A stretch of 64,000 nucleotides of DNA from Flavobacteriales bacterium ALC-1 (GCA_000171875.1 ABHI01000002.1:186001-250000), one strand, 5' to 3'. Counted from the stretch's first letter, positions 52,045-62,032 are shown. Notes: a model not told the origin generated them from the letters alone. Program-made: numbers and translations.

Positions 52045-52977
52045 TTATAAATTATTCCCCCAATTTTTTAGTTCGTCTTCACTCCACAATTCTGGAAAGA
52101 AAATACGTCTCTGATATTTTGGATGCATGTATTTCTTCCAGTCACTTCCTCCTGTGGCTTCACCATCGCCTATACCACTTTCAATATAGTGACGCGCTGC
52201 ATTATAGTGTGCCATTACCCAAGTTACATTAACTGTATAATCATAATGACGCATGGCCTTCACCAAGTCTTCATCCTTTTGATCTTCTAATGGTAACTCC
52301 TTAAAACGTGTCCAAAGATTTTTTGTGTTATATGTTTCCATAAATCTTAAAAACTCATCTTTATATCGTTTTTCAAAATTAACTAAAAGTGTAGATTTTT
52401 TTCCTGTTTTATGATCTTTTCCTGCTGCTTGCCAATATAAATGTTCAAAAGCATGCGTAAAAGGTGTATTTCTATCAATATCTTTTCTAAATCTGTAGTC
52501 TATAAGATTGATGAGTTCAGTTGACGAAAACTCAATAAATCGATATTGAGCACTCTGAAATCCACTAGCTGGAGTCAATGTATATCTAAACTTCATATAC
52601 TGTTCAACATCCATACCTTCTCTCATTATGTCAAAAGAAGTGGTTAACATATCGAAGTAACGACTGATTCGCATTAATTTACCTTCGAAAAAAGTAACAT
52701 CTAAGTTTTCTTTTTCTGCAACTTGAGAAATCTCCCAAAGGATCATTTTAAAAATAAGTTCATTAATTTGATGGTAGGCAATAAAAACCATTTCATCTGG
52801 CAGTGTAGTACGTTGTATTTGAAGATTTAACAACGCATCTGTTTGTATATAATCCCAATATGTAATCGGCTTGCTGTAAAGCAAGCCGTATAAATGGTCA
52901 TCTGTATCTTGGTCTATTTTGGTGTACTTCTCGTGAAGTTCTTTTACAATCTTGTCGTAGTTTGGTTGATCTGACAT
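52045..52977 (-). CDS. kynA: Tryptophan 2,3-dioxygenase
   Basis: The 310-residue heme enzyme oxidises L-tryptophan to N-formylkynurenine, the first step of the kynurenine pathway. The family signature is FIAYHQINELIFKMILWEIS (about residues 65-84), with ASGFQSAQYRFIEF and EHLYWQAAGKD; the C-terminal ARHYIESGIGDGEATGGSDW carries the GGS loop typical of the family. It lies in a four-gene run (DUF3108, kynA, M23, pgi) with gaps of 9, 12 and 0 bases. Kynureninase and formamidase are not in the window. Function is clear. Confidence 0.96.
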   Translation of the reverse strand: MSDQPNYDKIVKELHEKYTKIDQDTDDHLYGLLYSKPITYWDYIQTDALLNLQIQRTTLPDEMVFIAYHQINELIFKMILWEISQVAEKENLDVTFFEGKLMRISRYFDMLTTSFDIMREGMDVEQYMKFRYTLTPASGFQSAQYRFIEFSSTELINLIDYRFRKDIDRNTPFTHAFEHLYWQAAGKDHKTGKKSTLLVNFEKRYKDEFLRFMETYNTKNLWTRFKELPLEDQKDEDLVKAMRHYDYTVNVTWVMAHYNAARHYIESGIGDGEATGGSDWKKYMHPKYQRRIFFPELWSEDELKNWGNNL

Positions 52978-52986
52978 GTATTAATC

Positions 52987-53775
52987 TTAGAATTCTATTT
53001 TAAAAGAGTGCTTTAAACCTCTAAATTCAACTAAATCTGCTCTCAATGATCCTACAGCTAAATCTGCTTTTATTTTTAAAGGAATTTTATTTTTATCTGC
53101 ACTTACCCAAAGGGTTAAACTTTCTTCTTCTTTAAATACACGACCAGCCATTACGTAAGGCCTAAACTTTAAAGTCTTTACCTTTACATCAGAACCATTA
53201 ACATCTACTTCTATAGTTTCTTTACCTAAATACTTAAGTTTAAATCCATAGTTTTCTTCATCAAAAAACATGTTTGTTGTTATCTCGTCTCCCTTTCTTA
53301 AAGAAGCTGGATCTATATTGTTTCTTAAATAGTAATACATAGAAACCATATCTTGTACATCCTGTTCTGTTGTAATAGTTCTAACTCTTTTTTTCTTTTT
53401 GTTATTTACTATTGCTTTTTGCTCCTTGTGATTAAAGTTTATTTCTATATCCTTAGTATGGCCACCTTCATCAATCTTTCTAATAAACTTGTAAGGTACA
53501 CCTGTTTCTTTATCAAAATAGCTTTCGTAACGGTCTTTAACTTTAAACATCCATTTTACAGGACCTGTTGTCCAACCTTTTCCTACGACATGATAAACAG
53601 GTTTTCCTTTTAATTTAGCTTCTTTTAGAGATAATGTTGCATTACCAGCTTTTAAAAAACCACTATAACTCATTTTAAACTTAAACCATTCTCCTTTTTG
53701 AAAGGCAGATTCTTTTTGAGTATTTGGTGCTTTTAGCCCAACAAGAAATATTAATATGGTAAATAAATACTTCAT
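52987..53775 (-). CDS. DUF3108 family exported protein
   Basis: The 262-residue protein has a signal peptide (YLFTILIFLVGLKAPNT) and the DUF3108 features: GEWFKFKMSYSGFLKAGNAT at about residues 28-47, HVVGKGWTTGPVKWMFKVKD, VQDMVSMYYYLRNNIDPAS and TLWVSADKNKIPLKIKADLA near the C-terminus. DUF3108 proteins are predicted periplasmic, beta-rich proteins without known function. It is the first gene of the kynA-M23-pgi run, 9 bases before kynA. The 205-base gap upstream contains an inverted TGTAAC/GTTACA pair but nothing that I can assign. Confidence 0.85.
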   Translation of the reverse strand: MKYLFTILIFLVGLKAPNTQKESAFQKGEWFKFKMSYSGFLKAGNATLSLKEAKLKGKPVYHVVGKGWTTGPVKWMFKVKDRYESYFDKETGVPYKFIRKIDEGGHTKDIEINFNHKEQKAIVNNKKKKRVRTITTEQDVQDMVSMYYYLRNNIDPASLRKGDEITTNMFFDEENYGFKLKYLGKETIEVDVNGSDVKVKTLKFRPYVMAGRVFKEEESLTLWVSADKNKIPLKIKADLAVGSLRADLVEFRGLKHSFKIEF

Positions 53776-53979
53776 AATTTATAGTTTGTAAATTTAATTA
53801 ATGTAACCCAATTATTATGTTACAATTATCTTAAATACAATTACTATTCCAAAACTATTAAAACGTTGATAAACAGGCAAAAACCTTAGCTGATAGTACT
53901 ATTTTTCGGTTAACGCTCACATTTTCAGTGTACAACAGTAAATAATACAGCGCAAACCAAAATAATAATAATTATGCTT

Positions 53980-55140
53980 TTAAAGTGTTCCTCTCTTAGC
54001 TTGCTCTCTCTCAATAGACTCAAATAAGGCTTTAAAATTTCCTGCTCCAAAACCACGTGCTCCCATACGTTGTATAATTTCGAAAAATAGTGTTGGTCTA
54101 TCTTCTACAGGTTTTGTGAAAATTTGAAGCAAATAACCTTCCTCATCTGCATCTATCATAATACCTAAACTCTTTAACTTTTCAATATCCTCTCTTAGCT
54201 CATGACTAAATTCTTCTAAACGTCCAGGTACAGCTCTATAATATGCTTCTGGAGGTGTTGATAGAAATTCCACTCCGTTTGAGCGCAATTGAGAAACTGT
54301 TTTAATAATATCATCTGTTGCTACAGCAATATGTTGCACACCTGATCCTTCATAAAAATCTAAATATTCTTCAATTTGAGAACGTTTTTTACCTTTTGCA
54401 GGTTCGTTGATAGGAAACTTAATTCTACCATTACCATTAGACATTACTTTACTCATTAATGCCGAATACTCTGTATGAATTTGTTTATCATCAAATGATA
54501 AAAAGTTTTCAAACCCCATTACATCTTCATACCATTTCACCCATACATCCATTTGATTCCAACCTACATTACCAACCATATGGTCAATATATTTTAACCC
54601 AGCTATAGGCGGATTGTAATCTGATTCCCATTTTTGGAAACCGGGTAAAAATGCTCCGTTATAATTTTTACGCTCGACAAACATGTGTACTGTTTCACCA
54701 TAAGTATAAATTCCTGCACGTACAACCTCTCCATGTTCATCTTTTTCAACCTTTGGTTCCAGATAAGACTTTGCTCCACGAGATGTTGTTTCTTCATATG
54801 CTTTACGTGCATCTTCTACCCAAAGGGCCACTATTTTAACTCCATCTCCATGTTTTACAATATGATCGTTTATTGAAGATTTGCTACTTAAAGGTGTTGT
54901 TAGCATTAACTTTATTTTGTCTTGCGTTAATACATAACTCACAGAATCTGTTGCACCTGTTTCTAATCCACGATAGGCGTGCGATTGAAATCCGAATGCT
55001 GTTTTATAAAAGTGTGCAGCTTGCTTAGCATTACCAACATAAAATTCAACATAATCTGTTCCTAAAAGTGGCAAGAAATCTTGTGCTCCTTCAAATATTT
55101 TTTCTAAACCGTAGTTTACTGATTTTATTTCTTTAGCCAT
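53980..55140 (-). CDS. hppD: 4-hydroxyphenylpyruvate dioxygenase
   Basis: The 386-residue non-heme Fe(II) enzyme converts 4-hydroxyphenylpyruvate to homogentisate, the second step of tyrosine catabolism. Two VOC domains are visible, the first from about 15 to 155 (YVEFYVGNAKQAAHFYKTAF) and the second with the metal ligands His (IDHMVGNVGWNQMDVWVKWY), His (GVQHIAVATDDI) and Glu (FFEIIQRMG). The C-terminal helix GFGAGNFKALFESIEREQ gates the site. It is the third gene of the hmgA-CCC-hppD operon, 41 bases after the CCC-motif gene. Function is clear. Confidence 0.97.
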   Translation of the reverse strand: MAKEIKSVNYGLEKIFEGAQDFLPLLGTDYVEFYVGNAKQAAHFYKTAFGFQSHAYRGLETGATDSVSYVLTQDKIKLMLTTPLSSKSSINDHIVKHGDGVKIVALWVEDARKAYEETTSRGAKSYLEPKVEKDEHGEVVRAGIYTYGETVHMFVERKNYNGAFLPGFQKWESDYNPPIAGLKYIDHMVGNVGWNQMDVWVKWYEDVMGFENFLSFDDKQIHTEYSALMSKVMSNGNGRIKFPINEPAKGKKRSQIEEYLDFYEGSGVQHIAVATDDIIKTVSQLRSNGVEFLSTPPEAYYRAVPGRLEEFSHELREDIEKLKSLGIMIDADEEGYLLQIFTKPVEDRPTLFFEIIQRMGARGFGAGNFKALFESIEREQAKRGTL

Positions 55141-55180
55141 ATTTTTTTCTTTTATAAACTTATTAGATATTTTATATAAA

Positions 55181-55645
55181 TTAATTGTACTCTACAGAAT
55201 CTAAAGCCATAGAATCTACCTCTTTTTCTATAATAAAGTCATCATCTTCCCATGTATTTGTGGAATCTTCTTCAATTTCATAATCATAGAAATCATCATC
55301 AAAATTGCCATTGTTATATTGATCTAACATTCCTGAAGATAACATTGTACCATAAAATATTAAGACTATGATTGTTCCAAGTAGTATTAACCCATTTAGT
55401 ACTATTGCTATAATATTAATAATTTTAGCAGTATTAACGTTGCTTCTCGACTGAGGCGAATAAGCTTCAGGATTTTCCGCAAAATCTCTAAGACTTCTAT
55501 TAGCAGTAATTAAACCTATTATTGCCATAATAAGTGGTATAATAGCGGTTATACCATAACAACAGCAACCTGCTATACCAATTACTAATGCCAATATTCC
55601 TAATATAAGTGCTAAAGGATCTGCGGATAATTTATTGTAATTCAT
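55181..55645 (-). CDS. CCC-motif (DUF4190-like) small membrane protein
   Basis: The 154-residue protein has two membrane regions, LALILGILALVIGIAGCCCY (residues about 11-30, followed by ITAIIPLIMAIIGLITANRS) and TAKIINIIAIVLNGLILLGT (70-105), and an acidic C-terminal tail (NGNFDDDFYDYEIEEDSTNT). The CCC motif at the edge of span 1 is the reason for the family name. It lies inside the tyrosine-degradation operon between hmgA (26 bases) and hppD (41 bases). Function unknown; the close packing suggests cotranscription and perhaps a role linked to aromatic uptake or membrane stress. Confidence 0.82.
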   Translation of the reverse strand: MNYNKLSADPLALILGILALVIGIAGCCCYGITAIIPLIMAIIGLITANRSLRDFAENPEAYSPQSRSNVNTAKIINIIAIVLNGLILLGTIIVLIFYGTMLSSGMLDQYNNGNFDDDFYDYEIEEDSTNTWEDDDFIIEKEVDSMALDSVEYN

Positions 55646-55670
55646 TCTTAATTTATTCTCTTTAAAATAA

Positions 55671-56831
55671 TTAGTGTTCTAACCAAGATTTAAAATAATC
55701 TTCATCAGCTATTTTTAATGCTTCTTCTGTGACTTTTAATGGTTTAAATGTATCCACCATAACGGCTAATTCGTCTGTTTTCACTTTTCCAATACTACGC
55801 TCCATGGCTCCAGGATGAGGACCATGGGGAATACCAGCTGGATGTAATGAAATATGACCTGCATCAATATCGTTTCTACTCATAAAATCACCATCTACAT
55901 AATACAATACCTCATCACTATCAATATTACTATGATTATAAGGTGCTGGTACAGCTATTGGATGATAATCATAAAGTCTTGGTACAAAACTACAGACTAC
56001 AAAAGCATCAGTTTCAAATGTTTGATGCACTGGAGGTGGTTGGTGTACACGACCAGTAATAGGCTCAAAATCGTGGATTGAAAATGCATATGGATAGTTA
56101 TACCCATCATAACCCACAACATCAAATGGATGTGATGCATAAACCATATCAAAAATTTCGTCTTGCTTTTTTATTTTAATTAGAAAGTCACCGGATTCAT
56201 TGTATGTTTCTAACTCTTGAGGTTGACGCAAATCGCGCTCACAAAATGGGGAATGTTCTAGTAATTGTCCAAACCAATTGCGATAGCGCTTTGGTGTATA
56301 GATTGGTCTATATGATTCTACAATAAACAATCGATTGTCTTCAGTATCAAAATCGAGTTTATAAATAATACCTCTTGGTACCAAAAGGTAGTCTCCATAT
56401 TTAAAATCGAGATTACCTAACATGGTTCTCAATTTTCCTGTGCCTTTATGAATAAAAATTAATTCGTCAGCATCAGTATTTTTATAGAAATAATCTCTCG
56501 TAGATTCTTTTGGAGCTGCTAAAATAATGTTACAATCACTATTGGTAAGGACAATTTTGCGACTCTCTAAATAATCGTTTTCTGGCTTTACTTTAAACCC
56601 GTGAAGACGATACGATTTCATATTATTAGCCTTAGCAACTTTTGGAGCAACACTATACTGCTTTTTTATCTCCTTAACTTGTGTTGGTCTTTGTTCGTGA
56701 TAACTGTTTGTAGACATACCGTCGAAACCAATAGTTCCGAATAATTGTTCATAGTAAAAATCACCGTTTGGCTTTTTAAACTGTGTATGACGTTTTGGTG
56801 GAATTTTTCCTAATTTATGATAAAATGGCAT
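55671..56831 (-). CDS. hmgA: Homogentisate 1,2-dioxygenase
   Basis: The 386-residue cupin-type enzyme opens the ring of homogentisate to maleylacetoacetate using Fe(II). Landmarks are MPFYHKLGKIPPKRHTQFKK at the N-terminus, YPYAFSIHDFEPITGRVHQP PPVHQTFETDAFVVC (His and Glu ligands) and HPAGIPHGPHPGAMERS (His ligand). Length matches the Bacteroidota form. It heads the hmgA-CCC-hppD operon; a TACCTTTA box at 56895-56902 on the minus strand is a weak promoter candidate. Maleylacetoacetate isomerase and fumarylacetoacetase are not in the window. Confidence 0.96.
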   Translation of the reverse strand: MPFYHKLGKIPPKRHTQFKKPNGDFYYEQLFGTIGFDGMSTNSYHEQRPTQVKEIKKQYSVAPKVAKANNMKSYRLHGFKVKPENDYLESRKIVLTNSDCNIILAAPKESTRDYFYKNTDADELIFIHKGTGKLRTMLGNLDFKYGDYLLVPRGIIYKLDFDTEDNRLFIVESYRPIYTPKRYRNWFGQLLEHSPFCERDLRQPQELETYNESGDFLIKIKKQDEIFDMVYASHPFDVVGYDGYNYPYAFSIHDFEPITGRVHQPPPVHQTFETDAFVVCSFVPRLYDYHPIAVPAPYNHSNIDSDEVLYYVDGDFMSRNDIDAGHISLHPAGIPHGPHPGAMERSIGKVKTDELAVMVDTFKPLKVTEEALKIADEDYFKSWLEH

Positions 56832-57009
56832 TTTGTAAAATGATTTAAAAGTTGAATTGTTGACTTAGACAAGCTCAGCCACCAACATAGGATTTAAAGG
56901 TACAAAAAATGCGTGTTTATTCTGGATTCCTTTTAATGAGGAAATGCAAGTGTAGTTTTATATTTTGCCAGAATGGTTTCATGATATTACAAAGTTGAGG
57001 AATTTTAAC

Positions 57010-59247
57010 TTAAAACCAAAATCCAAGATTAAAAAACCAATACCCATTTCCTGTATCTGGTGAGTAAGTATATTTACCTTCTAAGGGGCCCAAAAAAGTT
57101 TCTAAAGAATAACCAATAGCATAACCACTATAATCTGGTGCAGAAAACCATTCACCAGATTCAAAAATCCCATCTTCAATGTTTGCGTAATTTGCTGCCA
57201 AAAGCAAATGATGCTTTTTGAAAATTTCGTAATCTAATGTAAAAGTCGCTTTTACAAAACTATCTCCAGAAAGTGCTAAATAATCATAACCGTAAAACGA
57301 TTGAAAATTATTAATGAGATTATTACCATAACCTCCGAGTCCAAAGCCTAAAGCTGTTGTAGAATTATCACCTATTTTAAAACCACCGCTAGTTTCTGTT
57401 TTTAAAGCTACTTTTTTGTTTAAACTAAAGGCGTATCCAATATCTGCTTTTGCTATTGAAAATTGTTCAAAGCTTTTATTGAAATTTGAGGCATTCAAAT
57501 ACAAATGAAAATCCCCATTAAAGTAAAACCCTTTTTTTGGAAAGTGAACATTGTCGTAATCATCAAATATTAAATTTCCGAACAAACCAAAATAACCTGT
57601 ATTTTCGAATGTGATTTCATCATCTTGATTATCTTCAATAATAGTTTCTGATGTTATTTTAAGGCGTTTGTATTCTACACCTGCACGTAAAGCAAAATCT
57701 TTTCTAAAAATGGTTTGTAAATATACCTGGTTAGTAAAATCTGAAAGCTCAATATCAATTTTATTTAAACCAGCTAATAATGGTGAGCTTTCCTCTAGGG
57801 CTAATAAGGGATTTACATTTTTATTAAATTGGGTATATCGTGATTTTACACCTATACTGAGATAGAATCCTTTGTCAATAAAATAATCGAAATTATATCT
57901 TGAGTTATCACCCAGAATTAAATCTAATGAGGCAATATCATTATCAAATAATAACCTTTTTTTTGTTAGGTTAGCTAATGCAGCACTTTTATATAAACCA
58001 TCATAATGCACTCCAAGCCTCAAAAAAGTAGTCGTTTCTGATTCTCTTATTTCACCCATTAAATTATATCCAGTATCTTTAGTACTAGGCTCTAAATAAT
58101 ACCTAAACGTGTCAAAATTATTAGTTGCTATAAGATTATTTATCCCTTTTCTAAATTCAGAATAATCAATAGTTTCTTCTTTCTTAAATTTTAATTTACC
58201 TAACAGGTATGATCTTGTATAACGTTCATTTCCTTTTATACTTATCGAATTTACCTTAATGCTATCTAAAGGCTTAATTAGTCGCCTTTTTAGTGCTGAT
58301 TTTTGCTGATTTTTTATGTTCAGTAATTTAGCCATATTGGTTCTTGCTGCAGCTTCACCATTTGCAATAATATCATCTCCTTCATTAAACGATATCACTG
58401 AAAAGTTTGTGATATCTGGTTTTATGTATATATCTGTTAAAGGAGCCTTATTCTTCATCGCATTAATTGTACGAAAGTTATTAATCTGCGATAATATATC
58501 TAGGCCAGATTTTAAGGACTCACGATCTTTTAAAGCGTCTTGCACATCTACACCTATAATAATATCCATGCCTTTAGCACGTAATTTCTCAACTGGAAAA
58601 TTATCAGTAACTCCTCCATCTATTAATATTCTATCACCAATTGTTACAGGTTGAAATAAGGAGGGTAATGCACCACTAGCTGTTACTGCTTCTGCCAATT
58701 TTCCTTTATCCATTACTATAGATTCGCCTGTTTCTATATCTGTTGCTATACAGAAAAAAGGAATAGGTAGTTTTTTAAAATCTCTAATATCATTAGCTGG
58801 AAGCATTAATTGATACAATAAATTATAAACATTTTGACCACGAGATAGGGCAGAAGGCAGACTGATTTTAAACTTATCGAAAGGTAAGCTTATCGCATAT
58901 TTTTCAGCATTTTCTCGTTCATAAAATGGTTTTGACGCTCTAGGGAAATTGTCATTAATCAACTCATCAAAGTCTTGTGCATTAAACATGGCTTCTAACT
59001 GCTTACCGGAATAACCTGTAGCATATAGCGATCCAATTATAGCTCCCATACTTGTGCCAGCTATATAGTCTATTTTAATACCAAGACTATCTATAACTTT
59101 TAAGGCACCAATATGCGCAAAACCTTTAGCCCCGCCACCGCTTAAAACTAAACCAACTTTTGGTTTGGTACTAGTTGCGCCATTCTGCGCTTTTAAAGGA
59201 AAAAGCGTCATAATAAATAAAACCACTATGAAGTTTTTTGTTTTCAT
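57010..59247 (-). CDS. Patatin-like phospholipase fused to a BamA-type barrel
   Basis: From the ATG at 59247 the protein is 745 residues with a signal peptide (FIVVLFIMTLFPLKAQN); a longer reading adds 32 unlikely residues. The patatin domain (about 20-290) shows VGLVLSGGGAKGFAHIGALK (oxyanion loop), AGTSMGAIIGSL (catalytic Ser, GxSxG) and LIDGGVTDNFPVEKL (catalytic Asp). A POTRA domain follows (INSISIKGNERYTRSYLLG, about 305-385) and the last 350 residues form an Omp85-type barrel ending WFFNLGFWF. It is an outer-membrane protein of the PlpD/type Vd or BamA-like group, presumably a phospholipase. Located 29 bases after uvrC. Confidence 0.9.
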   Translation of the reverse strand: MKTKNFIVVLFIMTLFPLKAQNGATSTKPKVGLVLSGGGAKGFAHIGALKVIDSLGIKIDYIAGTSMGAIIGSLYATGYSGKQLEAMFNAQDFDELINDNFPRASKPFYERENAEKYAISLPFDKFKISLPSALSRGQNVYNLLYQLMLPANDIRDFKKLPIPFFCIATDIETGESIVMDKGKLAEAVTASGALPSLFQPVTIGDRILIDGGVTDNFPVEKLRAKGMDIIIGVDVQDALKDRESLKSGLDILSQINNFRTINAMKNKAPLTDIYIKPDITNFSVISFNEGDDIIANGEAAARTNMAKLLNIKNQQKSALKRRLIKPLDSIKVNSISIKGNERYTRSYLLGKLKFKKEETIDYSEFRKGINNLIATNNFDTFRYYLEPSTKDTGYNLMGEIRESETTTFLRLGVHYDGLYKSAALANLTKKRLLFDNDIASLDLILGDNSRYNFDYFIDKGFYLSIGVKSRYTQFNKNVNPLLALEESSPLLAGLNKIDIELSDFTNQVYLQTIFRKDFALRAGVEYKRLKITSETIIEDNQDDEITFENTGYFGLFGNLIFDDYDNVHFPKKGFYFNGDFHLYLNASNFNKSFEQFSIAKADIGYAFSLNKKVALKTETSGGFKIGDNSTTALGFGLGGYGNNLINNFQSFYGYDYLALSGDSFVKATFTLDYEIFKKHHLLLAANYANIEDGIFESGEWFSAPDYSGYAIGYSLETFLGPLEGKYTYSPDTGNGYWFFNLGFWF

Positions 59248-59275
59248 TTTGAAAACCTTGTAGATTGATTTAGGA

Positions 59276-61069
59276 TTATTCTTTATGATAATAATTATAT
59301 ATTTTATTGGCTCTCGATACTCCAACAACAGCTTCCAATTCATCTAGCTTAGCATTGGCAATTCGTTTTACCGTTTTAAAGCGTTTCATTAAATCTATAA
59401 TGGTTTGTTCACCCACACCAGATATGTTTTCGAGCTCTGTAGTTAATGCACTTTTGCTTCGTCTATTTCTATGATGCTCAATACCAAAACGATGTGCTTC
59501 ATTACGTAATTGTTGAATAATTTTTAAGGTTTCACTTTTTTTATCTAAATAAAGAGGGATTGAGTCATCTGGATAAAATAGTTCTTCTAACCGTTTAGCA
59601 ATACCAATAATAGCAATTTTTCCTCTTAATCCTAAATTATCTAGGCTTTTTAACGCTGATGATAATTGCCCTTTTCCACCATCGATTATTATGAGTTGTG
59701 GTAAAGGTTGTTTTTCCTCAACTAGTCTTTTATACCTCCTGTAAACCACTTCTTCCATTGAAGCAAAATCATCTGGACCTACAACGGTTTTAATATTAAA
59801 ATGCCTGTAATCTTTTTTACTAGGTTTTCCGTTTTTAAAAACCACACAAGCAGCAACAGGATGTGTCCCTTGAATATTAGAATTATCAAAACACTCAATA
59901 TGTCTTGGTTCTTCCGATAATCGTAAATCAGCTTTCATTTGTGCCATGATGCGGTTAGCATGACGATCTGGATCTACTATTTTCATCTGCTTCAGCTTAT
60001 CCATTCTGTAGTACATCGCATTGCGTCGTGATAAATCTAGAATACTCTTTTTGTCACCAAGCTTCGGAATAGTAACCTTAATCTGTTCTCCTAAATTTAC
60101 TTTAAAAGGCACATATATCTCTTTAGAATTAGAATTAAAACGTTGTCTTATTTCTGTTATTGCTAGCTCTAACAATTCTGTATCTGATTCTTGTAATTTC
60201 TTTTTTAACTCTAACGTATGAGATCTAATAATTGAACCATAACTTAATTGCAGAAAATTAACATAGGCATAGGTCTCGTCACTTACTATAGAAAACACAT
60301 CAACATCACTAATCTTAGGATTCACAATGGTTGATTTGGCTTGATAATTTTCTAGAACTTCTAGTTTTTCTTTTATTTTCTGAGCATCTTCAAACTGCAT
60401 GTTTTCAGCATGTTGTTTCATCTGAATTCTGAATTGCTGTAAAGAATCCTTGAAATTTCCTTTTAAAATTTCACGTATTGCTGTAATATTGGAATGGTAC
60501 TCTTCTTCTGTTTCATAACCTTCACATGGCCCTTTGCAGTTACCCAAATGATATTCTAAACAGACTTTATACTTTCCAGCTTTTATTTTTGCTTCAGATA
60601 AATCATAATTACAAGTACGTAATTGGTATAACCCTTTTATTAAACCTAAAAGTGTTTTTACGGTTTTCATGCTTGTATAAGGTCCAAAATATTCCGAACC
60701 ATCTTTAAACACACGACGAGTAGAAAATACTCTAGGGAATCGCTCTTTTTTTATACAAATCCAAGGATACGACTTATCATCCTTAAGCATCACATTATAC
60801 TTAGGTTGATACTTTTTTATAAGGTTGTTTTCTAATAGTAAAGCATCATTTTCAGTTTCGACAACGATATGTTTCACTGAAGCGATATTTTTAACTAATA
60901 CACGTGTCTTACCATATTCGTGATGTTTAGTAAAATAACTACTGACACGTTTTTTAATATTCTTAGCCTTACCAACATATATTAGCTTTTCATCAGCATC
61001 AAAATATTGATAGACTCCAGGCTGATGTGGCAGTGTTTTTATTTGTATGTCTAAGGTAGTTTTTGGCAT
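59276..61069 (-). CDS. uvrC: Excinuclease ABC subunit UvrC
   Basis: The 597-residue nuclease makes both incisions of nucleotide excision repair. Domains in order: GIY-YIG nuclease (residues about 12-95, PGVYQYFDADEKLIYVGKAK), cysteine region (CLEYHLGNCKGPCEGYETEE), UvrB-binding UVR motif (QHAENMQFEDAQKIKEKLEV, about 205-235), RNase H-like endonuclease (IECFDNSNIQGTHPVA, LIIIDGGKGQLSSALKSL) and tandem HhH (SGVGEQTIIDLMKRF, LEAVVGVSRANKIYNYY). Length matches the family. It is monocistronic with the patatin gene behind it, and is divergent from rimK. Confidence 0.97.
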   Translation of the reverse strand: MPKTTLDIQIKTLPHQPGVYQYFDADEKLIYVGKAKNIKKRVSSYFTKHHEYGKTRVLVKNIASVKHIVVETENDALLLENNLIKKYQPKYNVMLKDDKSYPWICIKKERFPRVFSTRRVFKDGSEYFGPYTSMKTVKTLLGLIKGLYQLRTCNYDLSEAKIKAGKYKVCLEYHLGNCKGPCEGYETEEEYHSNITAIREILKGNFKDSLQQFRIQMKQHAENMQFEDAQKIKEKLEVLENYQAKSTIVNPKISDVDVFSIVSDETYAYVNFLQLSYGSIIRSHTLELKKKLQESDTELLELAITEIRQRFNSNSKEIYVPFKVNLGEQIKVTIPKLGDKKSILDLSRRNAMYYRMDKLKQMKIVDPDRHANRIMAQMKADLRLSEEPRHIECFDNSNIQGTHPVAACVVFKNGKPSKKDYRHFNIKTVVGPDDFASMEEVVYRRYKRLVEEKQPLPQLIIIDGGKGQLSSALKSLDNLGLRGKIAIIGIAKRLEELFYPDDSIPLYLDKKSETLKIIQQLRNEAHRFGIEHHRNRRSKSALTTELENISGVGEQTIIDLMKRFKTVKRIANAKLDELEAVVGVSRANKIYNYYHKE

Positions 61070-61106
61070 CTATTCAAAGGTAAATAAAAGTTATAAGTGT
61101 ATAAAG

Positions 61107-61137
61107 TTTGACTAACTCTAAATACTTTTTAACTTTA
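61107..61137 (+). promoter_or_regulatory. Promoter of the rimK operon
   Basis: TTTG at 61107-61110 and TAACTTTA at 61130-61137 are 19 bases apart, one base from the TTTG/TAnnTTTG consensus. A start near 61144 leaves a 13-base leader to the rimK ATG. Confidence 0.6.
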
Positions 61138-61156
61138 GGCACTTTAAGTATTTAAA

Positions 61157-62032
61157 ATGAAAATTGTCATCCTCTCTAGAAATGAAAACTTGTATTCTAC
61201 AAGGCGCCTTATTGAAGAAGGTGAAAATAGAGGTCATGATGTCGAAGTCATTGATCCTTTGAAGTGTGATATTATTATCGAAAAGGAAAAACCCACTATA
61301 TATTACAAGGATCGTTATTTAGACTATGTAGATGCTATAATACCAAGGATAGGAGCTTCAGTTACTTTTTTTGGCTGTGCTGTAGTGCGACAATTTGAAA
61401 TGATGAACGTCTTTACAACCGTAACCTCTGATGCTATCATTAGAAGTAGAGATAAACTGAGAAGTTTTCAACGTTTATCTAAAGCAGGTATCGGCATGCC
61501 TAAAACGGTTTTCACTAATTACTCACGAGATGTTGAAGAAGTCTTGGAGCATGTTGGTGGTCCACCAGTAATTATCAAACTACTTGAAGGGACTCAAGGT
61601 TTAGGTGTCGTATTAGCTGAATCTAAAAATGCTGCAGAATCTGTACTCGAAGCCTTTAGTGGATTACAAGCTAGAGCCTTAGTGCAAGAATATATTAAAG
61701 AAGCCAAAGGTGCTGACCTAAGAGCGCTAATTGTAGATGGACAAGTCGTAGGAGCAATGAAACGCCAAGGACGTGAAGGCGAGTTTCGTTCTAACTTACA
61801 TAGAGGTGGAACAGCCAATTTAATTAGACTTTCTGAAGACGAATTAAAACTAGCCATAAAAGCTGCTCGCGCATTAAAGCTGCCGGTTTGTGGAGTTGAT
61901 ATGTTGCAATCTTCAAGAGGCCCTTTAATTATGGAAGTAAATTCTACACCTGGATTAGAAGGTATTGAAGGTGCAACTCAAAAAAATATAGCAAGAGCAA
62001 TAATTACATTTATTGAACGTAACAGAAAATAA
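61157..62032 (+). CDS. rimK: RimK-type ATP-grasp glutamate ligase
   Basis: The 291-residue enzyme adds glutamate residues to the C-terminus of ribosomal protein S6, or makes poly-glutamate. N-terminal features are [20 protein letters not shown] and the ATP-grasp core contains [60 protein letters not shown] and [16 protein letters not shown] (metal-binding Glu and Asn). It is coupled by a 30-base gap with a palindrome to an AstE-like hydrolase gene, and a 5-formyl-THF cyclo-ligase gene follows. Function clear; the biological target in this clade is unproven. Confidence 0.94.
   Translation: MKIVILSRNENLYSTRRLIEEGENRGHDVEVIDPLKCDIIIEKEKPTIYYKDRYLDYVDAIIPRIGASVTFFGCAVVRQFEMMNVFTTVTSDAIIRSRDKLRSFQRLSKAGIGMPKTVFTNYSRDVEEVLEHVGGPPVIIKLLEGTQGLGVVLAESKNAAESVLEAFSGLQARALVQEYIKEAKGADLRALIVDGQVVGAMKRQGREGEFRSNLHRGGTANLIRLSEDELKLAIKAARALKLPVCGVDMLQSSRGPLIMEVNSTPGLEGIEGATQKNIARAIITFIERNRK

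Noticed and set aside
53803..53824. TGTAAC...GTTACA inverted repeat ahead of the DUF3108 gene
   Set aside because: Six-base arms with a long AT spacer are common by chance in this composition; no regulator nearby suggests an operator.
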